NCBI RefSeq assembly: GCF_024204645.1 | Contig: NZ_CP100351.1 | Coordinates: 3,188,001-3,252,000 of the forward strand | DNA from: Desulfomicrobium sp. ZS1 | Lineage (GTDB): Bacteria; Desulfobacterota; Desulfovibrionia; Desulfovibrionales; Desulfomicrobiaceae | Direction of reading: 5' to 3' | Length of the DNA stretch: 64,000 bases | In this document: positions 7,867-15,124 of the stretch, in pieces | How positions within the stretch are numbered: position 1 is the stretch's first letter | How the letters are laid out: each line of letters opens with the position of its first letter | Made by a program: the position numbers and the translations under genes | The notes under the pieces: model-generated | Database searches by the model: none | What the model saw: the letters and a program-made list of their open reading frames with translations, nothing else | What the model was told of the DNA's origin: nothing

Positions 7867-9168
7867 TCAAATATCTTGTATCTTGCAGACCACCACGTGC
7901 ATATCGCGGGACTTCGCCCATGACTCCAACGCAGACAGCGTCGCGGGATAGGGATGACCGATGGCCACTGCCAGCCCGGTGCGCTTGGCCAGGCTTTCGG
8001 CTTTTTTGAGCTGCAGCAGGACTGCATGTTCCTTGGCCGTGTTGTCGAGAAAGATATGCCTTCTGTAATAGCGCATGCCCAACGTCTTACTCACGTCACG
8101 CACGCAACTTTTCGGCGTGGTCAGGCTGTCCACAAAAAACTTTCCCTGCCCCTGCAGATGCTTAAGAACAACGGTCATGGCCTTTTTGTCCTGAGTCAAA
8201 CGCGACCCCATGTGATTATTGACCCCATCCACATCCGGCAGACGCGCCAGATTATCAACCAAGGTCTGCTCCAAAACGGCCGGAGTCATATTCACGCGCA
8301 AGGTGCCGGGACCGGAATTGGCCAATTTGGGATAGCCTTCCGGTTCGCTGGGGAGATGCAGCAGCAATTCAAGATTTTCCTGCCGGGCCAGATTTGCCAC
8401 CTGGCGCGCCTTGGTGTTGTGCGGCAGCACCGAAAAACTGACTGCAAAAGGCAGGGCGGCCAAGCGCTTGGCCACTGCCATGCTCTCGCCCAGATCATCA
8501 ATGATGATCACAAGTCGTGAGGCTCTCGCCGTCCGCACCTCGGGCTCCGGCTCGGGAACCAGGGCAAGCGGCAGAAAAATGTGATGGGTCGGCTCGCCCA
8601 GAATGGAGATCTCCAGATCACGCGGATTGTTGTCGACGGTCTGCAGGCTGAAGTCGGTCCCCAATTGATCCAGATTTTTTTTAAGTTCGGCAAGAAAGGG
8701 AAAAACTTCGTGACCCAGAGTGATGGTCAGATTCTGATAATAAAATTCCTGACCACGATGACGCCTGACTTCCACGGCCCGATGCCGCATGAGGCTCTCG
8801 GATTCGCCTTGGGCCGCCAACCCCATGAGGATGGCCAGGTCGACGCTGCGGACCTTGGCGTCAAAGTCGTCGATAGGGGCTTCGTATACCTGTGCCTGCT
8901 TCTTCTGCACCGAGGCATTCCAGACGGGCGCCGGCTCCGGCCGGGGCTTTTTTCGGCTCCGGGCTGCGGGGGCTTCGGAGTCCTTGCGCGCGACCGGCGA
9001 CTGGACTGTCCCGGATTTGCTGGGCGTGTTTCTGAGCGGCAGATGCATGACCACAAAAAGAGTCAGGCCGGTCAACAGGACAACGCAAATCCAGAGCAGG
9101 GATTTGAACAGCGGAAAACCGGACCCTTTGGTCGCGGGCTTCTTCTTTTTTTGTTTTTTAGGAGGCAT
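7867..9168 (-). CDS. Divergent polysaccharide deacetylase (YibQ family)
   Basis: A 433-residue envelope protein: lysine-rich N-terminus, one transmembrane segment at about residues 20-45, a proline/arginine-rich linker, then a divergent polysaccharide deacetylase domain from about residue 215. Motifs seen are IDDLG near the start of the domain and NNHMGSRLT. In enterobacteria yibQ lies directly next to envC; here ctpA lies between them, which supports a shared role in envelope or septal peptidoglycan work. Substrate is unknown for the family. No strong ribosome site precedes the ATG, and a hairpin lies 14 bases upstream of the start. Confidence 0.85.
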   Translation of the reverse strand: MPPKKQKKKKPATKGSGFPLFKSLLWICVVLLTGLTLFVVMHLPLRNTPSKSGTVQSPVARKDSEAPAARSRKKPRPEPAPVWNASVQKKQAQVYEAPIDDFDAKVRSVDLAILMGLAAQGESESLMRHRAVEVRRHRGQEFYYQNLTITLGHEVFPFLAELKKNLDQLGTDFSLQTVDNNPRDLEISILGEPTHHIFLPLALVPEPEPEVRTARASRLVIIIDDLGESMAVAKRLAALPFAVSFSVLPHNTKARQVANLARQENLELLLHLPSEPEGYPKLANSGPGTLRVNMTPAVLEQTLVDNLARLPDVDGVNNHMGSRLTQDKKAMTVVLKHLQGQGKFFVDSLTTPKSCVRDVSKTLGMRYYRRHIFLDNTAKEHAVLLQLKKAESLAKRTGLAVAIGHPYPATLSALESWAKSRDMHVVVCKIQDI

Positions 9169-9182
9169 GGATATGAAAAGAC

Positions 9183-9206
9183 GCGGGACGGCTTCCGCCG
9201 TCCCGC
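9183..9206 (-). terminator. Perfect 10-bp hairpin between ctpA and yibQ-like gene
   Basis: GCGGGACGGC pairs perfectly with GCCGTCCCGC around a four-base loop. On the minus strand it is followed by GTCTTTTC, a weak U tract, so it looks like a partial terminator or attenuator. It ends 14 bases before the next start codon. Confidence 0.5.
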
Positions 9207-9219
9207 AAGATAATGAGAA

Positions 9220-10491
9220 TCAGTTGGTGAGCTGCATGAAGCGCGGCAGGGACTTGACCATGCTCAGGCCGATGCGCAGCTGGTTGTCCTGGGCCAATGC
9301 TTCCTTTGCTTCAAGCTCTTCCGGACCCAGCTCCACGTCCCCGTTGGGATTGTCCAGATGCTTGGACAGGTTCGCCTCCCGGAAATCACGCGGCTGCGCG
9401 GCATCCTCGGGCACAGCCACAAACGGAAGCTCCACGTCGGGGTCGATGCCTGAAGCCTGGATGGATCTGCCGTTTGGCGTGTAGTAAAGGGCGATGGTCA
9501 GCTTGACCGCCGAGCCGTCGGACAGGGGCATGATGGTCTGCACGGAACCCTTGCCGAAGGTGCGTTCTCCGATCAGGATGCCCCGTTTGCGGTCTTGCAA
9601 AGCTCCGGCCACAATTTCCGAGGCCGAGGCCGAGCCGGAATTGATAAGCACGACCACCGGGCAGGTCACGTCCGTCGCTTGCCGGGAAGCCATCTCGTCC
9701 TTTCTGCTCTTGGGGTTACGCCCCTGGGTATAGACGATGAGTCCATCACGCAAAAAGGTGTCGGTCACGGAAATGGCCTGATTGAGCAGCCCACCGGGGT
9801 TGTTGCGCAGGTCCAGGACAACGCCTTTGAGTTCCTGCTTGGCCGTGTACTCTTGCAATTTTTGGTGCATGTCATCTGTAGTGTTGGCCTTGAAATCGGT
9901 CAGCCGCAAATGCACATAGCCGGGTTCGAGTTCCTTGAGCTTGACGCTGATCAGCGGAATCGTACCGCGCACGATGGTCACTTTTTCCGGAGCCTGGGAG
10001 TCCTTGTGCAGGATGGTCAGCTCCACGGCCTCTCCCTTGGGGCCGCGAATCTTGGACACGGCGTCCTCAAGGGAAACGTCCAGCGCCGATTCGCCGTTGA
10101 TCTCAAGAATGATGTCTCCGGCCTTGAGGCCCGCCTTGTCGGCCGGAGTGTCTTCAATGGGGGCGATCACGGTCAGGCGCTTGTCGCGGACTCCGATCTG
10201 GATGCCGATCCCTCCGAATTCTCCCTGAAATTCTTCCTGCATCATCTTGAATTTTTCAAGATCGATATATGCGGAATGCGGATCAATGGAATTGAGCATC
10301 CCTTCGATGGCCCCGTGGATCAAATCCGTACGGTCGACCTCCTGAACATAGTTTTTTTCGATCAGATCCAGAACCTGGCTGAACTGCTTCAAGGCCTGAT
10401 AATGATCGGTATCCCGAGCCTGGCTGGACGAGGCCGTGCCGCAAAGGCCGACCAGAAGAATCATCGTGCCAAGAAAATGGCTGAGACGCAT
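9220..10491 (-). CDS. ctpA: Carboxy-terminal processing protease (S41, CtpA type)
   Basis: A 423-residue periplasmic serine protease. A signal peptide of about 24 residues is followed by the N-terminal cap, a PDZ domain (from about residue 80; GGIGIQIGV and DIILEINGE) and the S41 catalytic domain. The catalytic serine lies in NSGSASASEI and the lysine in FGKGSVQT. It cleaves exposed C-termini of envelope proteins. I start it at 10491 because AGGGAGG stands five bases upstream; an in-frame ATG at 10533 lacks this. It follows the EnvC-like gene, and the pair is common in proteobacteria. Confidence 0.93.
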   Translation of the reverse strand: MRLSHFLGTMILLVGLCGTASSSQARDTDHYQALKQFSQVLDLIEKNYVQEVDRTDLIHGAIEGMLNSIDPHSAYIDLEKFKMMQEEFQGEFGGIGIQIGVRDKRLTVIAPIEDTPADKAGLKAGDIILEINGESALDVSLEDAVSKIRGPKGEAVELTILHKDSQAPEKVTIVRGTIPLISVKLKELEPGYVHLRLTDFKANTTDDMHQKLQEYTAKQELKGVVLDLRNNPGGLLNQAISVTDTFLRDGLIVYTQGRNPKSRKDEMASRQATDVTCPVVVLINSGSASASEIVAGALQDRKRGILIGERTFGKGSVQTIMPLSDGSAVKLTIALYYTPNGRSIQASGIDPDVELPFVAVPEDAAQPRDFREANLSKHLDNPNGDVELGPEELEAKEALAQDNQLRIGLSMVKSLPRFMQLTN

Positions 10492-10586
10492 GATTTCCTC
10501 CCTGAGGGAATGGCGAGAAATTGTTGGAATCACTTAAAAGCGGATACCGTGGTGCAGTCCTGTCCGAAAAAATGCGAACCCACTTT

Positions 10587-11708
10587 TCACCCCGACTGTA
10601 ACCATTTTAAAGGATTAATGACTTTTTGCCTGTAACGCAATTCGAAATAGAGGCCTTCGCCCTTGGCCGCAGGGTAGAATCCACAGACACCGATCTGCTG
10701 TCCGCGTTCCACTTCCCGGCCCACCGGAAGGGGGGCTTCGGACAAAAAGGCGTACAGCGAATAATAATCCTCGCCGTGAAAAACAATGACCACTTGTCCA
10801 AACCCACGCAACTGGTCGTTGTGCACGACCTTTCCCCACGAGACGCTACGCACCGGCGTGCCCGCGGACAGGGACAGACCGATGCCGTTACTGGGCGGAT
10901 TTCCGTCCGGCGCATACGACACGACCCGCTTGCCCTTGGCCGGCCAGGTCAGCTTGCCCTGCAGCTTTGAAATCTTCTTGGAGGATTGCAGACTGATCTT
11001 GTGGCGTAGCCCTGCGATGGAACCCATCAGACCCTGGATTTCCTTCTCGCTCTCCTTCTTCTTGACCCGCACCTGGGCAATCTGGTGTTCGAACTGCGTC
11101 CTCTTTTTTTCAAGCTCGGCCCTGGAAGCCTTGATCTTGTCCAGTTTGGCCTCGGCCCGGGCCGCGTTCTGGTCCAGAACAGACTGCTGGTCGGCCATGA
11201 CCTGGCTCTGCCGTTCGATATCCTCCCGCAAGGACTGAGCCTCGCGGTACAGGGCCGTCAGCCAGGTTTCCCGGCGGTTGGCCTCGCCCCACTGCTCCAC
11301 CGAGGCAAAACCTTCTTCCTTGGCCGTCAGATAGATGGGCCACAGAGTCTGCATCAATTCCTGCAGGCGGCCAGTGGTCTTTTCCCGCTCCGCCAGCAAC
11401 TCATCGAGACGCCTCGCGCCTTCGGCCTGTTCTTTCTTGAGCGCGTCCAGCTCGTCTTCGAGCGTCTGAAGGGATGCGGCCGCCTGCTTGACCGAGCCTT
11501 CGAGTTTGGCCAGATCCTTGTGCAGGCTTCTTTCCTTGTCGGTCAGGCTCTGAATGGCTTTTTTCCGCTCGGCCAGCTGCTTGTTCTTGGCGGCCATCTC
11601 TTCTTCGAGAGAGGCAAGGCCAAGCGAGGCCGTGAATGCGATGCCGCCCAGGAGCAACAGGATGATCGCGAAAAAGCGCAGCGTGGGGCGGGATGACGGA
11701 CGATTCAT
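10587..11708 (-). CDS. EnvC-like murein hydrolase activator
   Basis: A 373-residue exported protein: a signal anchor at residues 10-33, a long coiled coil (about 35-245, rich in E, K, Q and L), then a LytM/M23 domain. The zinc ligands are not conserved: the usual HxH is LYFEL, and the first metal motif is also lost. This matches EnvC, which is not a peptidase itself but activates amidases at the division site. The start at 11708 overlaps the stop of the glycosylase gene by ATGA, which argues for translational coupling; a longer frame to 11813 would lie inside that gene. Confidence 0.85.
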   Translation of the reverse strand: MNRPSSRPTLRFFAIILLLLGGIAFTASLGLASLEEEMAAKNKQLAERKKAIQSLTDKERSLHKDLAKLEGSVKQAAASLQTLEDELDALKKEQAEGARRLDELLAEREKTTGRLQELMQTLWPIYLTAKEEGFASVEQWGEANRRETWLTALYREAQSLREDIERQSQVMADQQSVLDQNAARAEAKLDKIKASRAELEKKRTQFEHQIAQVRVKKKESEKEIQGLMGSIAGLRHKISLQSSKKISKLQGKLTWPAKGKRVVSYAPDGNPPSNGIGLSLSAGTPVRSVSWGKVVHNDQLRGFGQVVIVFHGEDYYSLYAFLSEAPLPVGREVERGQQIGVCGFYPAAKGEGLYFELRYRQKVINPLKWLQSG

Positions 11709-12403
11709 GGGTGAGGGATGATGCTTTTTCCTGTGCAGGTCAAGGGGCTGAACTCTTCCAAAAAGACGGCCAGTGGACAGCCCGGACATTTTCCCTGCCT
11801 CTTTGCGCACCACTTCTTGCCCGTGCGCACGATGAGGGCGTGGTATTCATTGTATAACGCCGGGTCCGGCGGCAAAACATCCATGAAGAATTCCCGCAGT
11901 TCCCCGTATGCGATGTCTTCGGGTACAAGCCCGTGCCGGTTCAGGATGCGGCGCGTGTAGGCGTCGACCACAAAGGACGGTAACCCAAGGGCGTAGAGCA
12001 GGATGGAATCGGCAGTTTCAGGGCCAACGCCGGAAACCTCAAGCAGGGCCGGGCGTAGCGTCTCCACCGTCTCGCCCCGCAATCCATCCATGTCCAGATC
12101 GCAGGTCCTGTGCAAAAAATGCAGGAAATTGCGCACCCGCACCGCCTTGACCCGGTAGGCCCCGGCCGGCCGAATGAACGTCGCCAATTCCTCATCGGTC
12201 AACCGGGCAAGAGCCCGGGGATCGAGCAATCCGGATTCGCGCAGGGCGTGCATCGCCTTTTCCACGTTGGTCCAGGCCGTATTCTGGGTCAAAATGGCGC
12301 CCAGCGCGATCTCGAACGGCGTTCGCCCCGGCCACCACCGGCTTGGGCCCAGCGCGTCCAGCATCGTTTGGTAGTAGCCACGAAGCGTGGCTTCCCGCTT
12401 CAT
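11705..12403 (-). CDS. MagIII-like DNA glycosylase (endonuclease III superfamily)
   Basis: A 232-residue helix-hairpin-helix GPD protein with LGAILTQNTAW near the N-terminus. In the hairpin (GVGPETAD) the lysine used for strand cleavage by endonuclease III is replaced by E129, while the catalytic aspartate D147 (VVDAYTRR) remains. That pattern is known from Helicobacter MagIII, a 3-methyladenine glycosylase without lyase activity. The C-terminus has C199, C206 and C209 in the spacing of the iron-sulfur loop, but the fourth cysteine at the expected place is absent; C223 is further on. The start at 12403 forms an ATGA overlap with the prmA stop; a longer form from 12427 is possible. Confidence 0.8.
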   Translation of the reverse strand: MKREATLRGYYQTMLDALGPSRWWPGRTPFEIALGAILTQNTAWTNVEKAMHALRESGLLDPRALARLTDEELATFIRPAGAYRVKAVRVRNFLHFLHRTCDLDMDGLRGETVETLRPALLEVSGVGPETADSILLYALGLPSFVVDAYTRRILNRHGLVPEDIAYGELREFFMDVLPPDPALYNEYHALIVRTGKKWCAKRQGKCPGCPLAVFLEEFSPLTCTGKSIIPHP

Positions 12404-13254
12404 GTCCGAAAAACGAGCAGGGTCCATTCCCCGGAGTATGAAATCTGAGGAGCCGCAAGCCCCTGCAGGGTGTAGGCCTGCACGACGCGATCCGCCTGCT
12501 CGCGCAGGATGCCGGACAGGATCAGCACGCCCGGCCTGGACAGGCGGGCGCAGATGTCCTCGGCCATATCGATCAGCGGATTGGCCAGAATGTTGGCCAG
12601 GATGCAATCAAAATGCTGCTCCCGAGGGATGTCCGTGACGCTCCCCGTGGCCGGTCTGAAAGCATCCGTCACGGCGTTCAGAGCCGCGTTTTCGTGCGCG
12701 TTGTCCACGGCCACGGGATCGATGTCGAGCCCCTGGCCGACGAGTCCAAGCTTGACGGCGGCAATGCCCAGAATTCCCGAGCCCGTACCCAGGTCGAGAA
12801 AAGACTGCCCCGGTGTAAGGACCCCTTCTGTCGCCAAACGGTCCAGAGCCTCCAGGCACAGGGCCGTGGTCTGATGATGCCCTGTTCCGAAGGCCATCTT
12901 GGGCTCGATCAGGATGGGCTGGACCGCGCAGGGCTCATCCTTGAGCCAGGCCGGCAGGACCACGAATCGGGACCCGATGGGAATGGGCGTGAAGTACTTC
13001 TTCCAGGCGCTGGTCCAGTCCGCATTGTCCACGCTTGTGCTCTCCAGGATCATTTCCGGACAGGCGGCCTGCAGCGCGGCCTCGGTTTCGGCGGACTGCT
13101 CCGGACGATCGAAATGCACGGTCAGGCGGCGCAGGCCGTCTTTCAGCCCACCGTCTTCCCAACCCCAGGGAGTGTGCAAAAACAAGAGGCCGGTGACGAG
13201 ATCCTCGTTCTCCGGGGCAAAAGAAAGAGCAAGACGTGCGAGTTTGTTTGACAT
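12400..13254 (-). CDS. prmA: Ribosomal protein L11 methyltransferase
   Basis: A 284-residue class I SAM methyltransferase that methylates ribosomal protein L11. The SAM-binding motif FLDLGTGSGILG is at about residues 150-161, and the conserved ILANILANPL motif of the family follows. The N-terminal 120 residues form the substrate-recruiting domain. It lies in the minus-strand run between argD and the glycosylase gene, with a 4-base overlap to the latter. Confidence 0.92.
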   Translation of the reverse strand: MSNKLARLALSFAPENEDLVTGLLFLHTPWGWEDGGLKDGLRRLTVHFDRPEQSAETEAALQAACPEMILESTSVDNADWTSAWKKYFTPIPIGSRFVVLPAWLKDEPCAVQPILIEPKMAFGTGHHQTTALCLEALDRLATEGVLTPGQSFLDLGTGSGILGIAAVKLGLVGQGLDIDPVAVDNAHENAALNAVTDAFRPATGSVTDIPREQHFDCILANILANPLIDMAEDICARLSRPGVLILSGILREQADRVVQAYTLQGLAAPQISYSGEWTLLVFRT

Positions 13255-13350
13255 TTTAAAACCTGATATCGGGACGCGCCCGTTTGAATGCGATGTTGAA
13301 AACCGGCCCCCCCTTCGTATCCGGGAGAGGCTCGCAAGTGGCCTTATCGG

Positions 13351-14544
13351 CTACTTCCCGGTCAGAACGGATTCCAGAGCCTGGCAAAAAGACTCCAGCT
13401 CCTCTTCGGTGATGACCAGCGGAGGCAGCAGGCGCAGCACCGTATTCTGGGTCAGGTTCAGGACAAAGCCCCGCTCCAGCAGCGCCTTCCAGACCTCGGC
13501 CCCGGGATGCGTCAGCTCGATGCCGATCATCAGGCCATGCACCCGCACCTCGGCGATCTGCTCCGGCAGTCGGGATTTGATCCCCTCCAGCCGTCCGCGC
13601 AGCCAGTCACCCATGCGCGCGGCCCGGCCGCAGAGGTCATCGCGTTCGATGATCTCGATGACCTTGTCCGCCACGGCGGAAATGAGCGCGTTGCCGCCGA
13701 AGGTCGTGCCATGGCTACCCGGAGGAAAGCCCTTCGACACCTCTTCGGAGCACATGACCGCGCCCATGGGCAGGCCCCCGCCCAGGCCCTTGGCCACGGT
13801 GACGATATCGGGCACAAGACCCAAATGCTGATGCGCCCAGAATTTTCCGGTCCGGCCCACGCCGGTCTGAATCTCGTCGATGATCAGCAGCACGCCCTTC
13901 TCGGCACAAAGCGCGGCCAGTCCCCGGACATACTCCTCCGGCAAAGGCTTCACTCCGCCTTCGCCCTGGATCATCTCGATCAGCACGGCGGCGGTGCGTT
14001 CGGTCATGGCGGCCTTCATGGCCTCCAGATCGGCAAAGGGCACGGTGATGAATCCTTCCGGCAGCGGCCCGAAGCCGGTCTTGATCTTGTCCTGGCCCGT
14101 GGCCGTCAGCGTGGCCAGGGTCCGGCCATGGAAGGACCCGCTCAAGGTGATGATCTCGAAGCGCTCCTCGCCCCGGCCCTCGCGCATATAACGCCGGGCC
14201 AGCTTGATGGCCCCTTCGTTGGCCTCAGCCCCGGAGTTGCAGAAGAAGACCCGCTTCAAATGCGAGGTCCCAAGCAGTCTGGCGGCCAGGGCGACCTGTT
14301 CTTCCTGATAGAAAAGGTTGGAGACATGGACGAGTTTTTTCGCCTGGGCGCAGATGACCTCCACCAGCTCAGGATGGGAGTGACCCAGATTGCAGACGGC
14401 GATGCCGGCCAACAGGTCGGTATAGACCCGGCCTTCGGGCGTGAAGAGCCTCGTTCCTTCGGCCCGGCTGACGGCCAGGGGATAACGCGCATAGGTCCGG
14501 CACAGAGCCGAGGCTTCACCTTGTTTTATATCTTCGCTGTTCAT
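13351..14544 (-). CDS. argD: Acetylornithine aminotransferase
   Basis: A 397-residue class III PLP aminotransferase of arginine biosynthesis (N-acetylornithine to the semialdehyde). Seen are the PLP phosphate motif CNSGAEANEGAIKLAR, LIIDEIQTGVGRTG, and the PLP lysine in TVAKGLGGGLPMGA. Close relatives that use succinylornithine or ornithine cannot be excluded, but the length and motifs fit ArgD. The ATG at 14544 has GAGGAGA five bases upstream; the open frame continues to 14928, but that part lies over dut and is not coding. The gap to dut is 26 bases. Confidence 0.92.
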   Translation of the reverse strand: MNSEDIKQGEASALCRTYARYPLAVSRAEGTRLFTPEGRVYTDLLAGIAVCNLGHSHPELVEVICAQAKKLVHVSNLFYQEEQVALAARLLGTSHLKRVFFCNSGAEANEGAIKLARRYMREGRGEERFEIITLSGSFHGRTLATLTATGQDKIKTGFGPLPEGFITVPFADLEAMKAAMTERTAAVLIEMIQGEGGVKPLPEEYVRGLAALCAEKGVLLIIDEIQTGVGRTGKFWAHQHLGLVPDIVTVAKGLGGGLPMGAVMCSEEVSKGFPPGSHGTTFGGNALISAVADKVIEIIERDDLCGRAARMGDWLRGRLEGIKSRLPEQIAEVRVHGLMIGIELTHPGAEVWKALLERGFVLNLTQNTVLRLLPPLVITEEELESFCQALESVLTGK

Positions 14545-14570
14545 GACATTCTCCTCGCAAGTGAGTTGGA

Positions 14571-15047
14571 TCAAATCGTACCGGTATGTCCGAATCCTCC
14601 GGCACCGCGAGCGGTGTCCGAAAGGCTGTCCTGCGGAAGGATCTCCGCACGTACAACAGGCTGGAAAACGAGCTGGGCGATGCGTTGGCCCCGGGTCACG
14701 GTGCGGGTCTGATCCGAAGTGTTCAGCAGGCTGACCAGAATCTCGCCGCGATAGTCCGGGTCGATGACGCCGACCCCCTGACTGACCACCAGCCCGTCCT
14801 TGGTTCCCAGGCCGCTTCGGGAATAGACAAAACCGGCCACTCCCGGCATCGTGCATTCCACGGCGATGCCGGTAGGAAAGCGGTAACGTCCCCCAGGGGG
14901 GATTAAAACTTCCGCGTCCTCCATACAAGCCCGCAGATCAATACCTGCCGACCCCGGAGTGGCATAGTTGAATTTCTCCGGCGGGCACGTTTCCGATAAA
15001 AAACGGACCTTGACCGGTATGGTGACAGTTCCGGAACAGGGATTCAT
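14571..15047 (-). CDS. dut: Deoxyuridine 5'-triphosphate nucleotidohydrolase
   Basis: A 158-residue trimeric dUTPase that hydrolyses dUTP to dUMP and pyrophosphate. The family motifs appear in order: AGIDLRA, YSRSGLGTKDGL, GVIDPDYRGE, RGQRIAQLVF and the glycine-rich tail ARGAGGFGHTG. The start at 15047 is chosen by AGGAG five bases upstream. It is the first gene of the minus-strand run toward argD and diverges from the glucan phosphorylase gene across a 77-base gap. Confidence 0.95.
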   Translation of the reverse strand: MNPCSGTVTIPVKVRFLSETCPPEKFNYATPGSAGIDLRACMEDAEVLIPPGGRYRFPTGIAVECTMPGVAGFVYSRSGLGTKDGLVVSQGVGVIDPDYRGEILVSLLNTSDQTRTVTRGQRIAQLVFQPVVRAEILPQDSLSDTARGAGGFGHTGTI

Positions 15048-15124
15048 TTCTTCTCCTGGGCATGCTAACTTGTGCATCAAGCACGCATGCAGGGATGCGT
15101 TACAAATTTATGACAGGGGGATTT

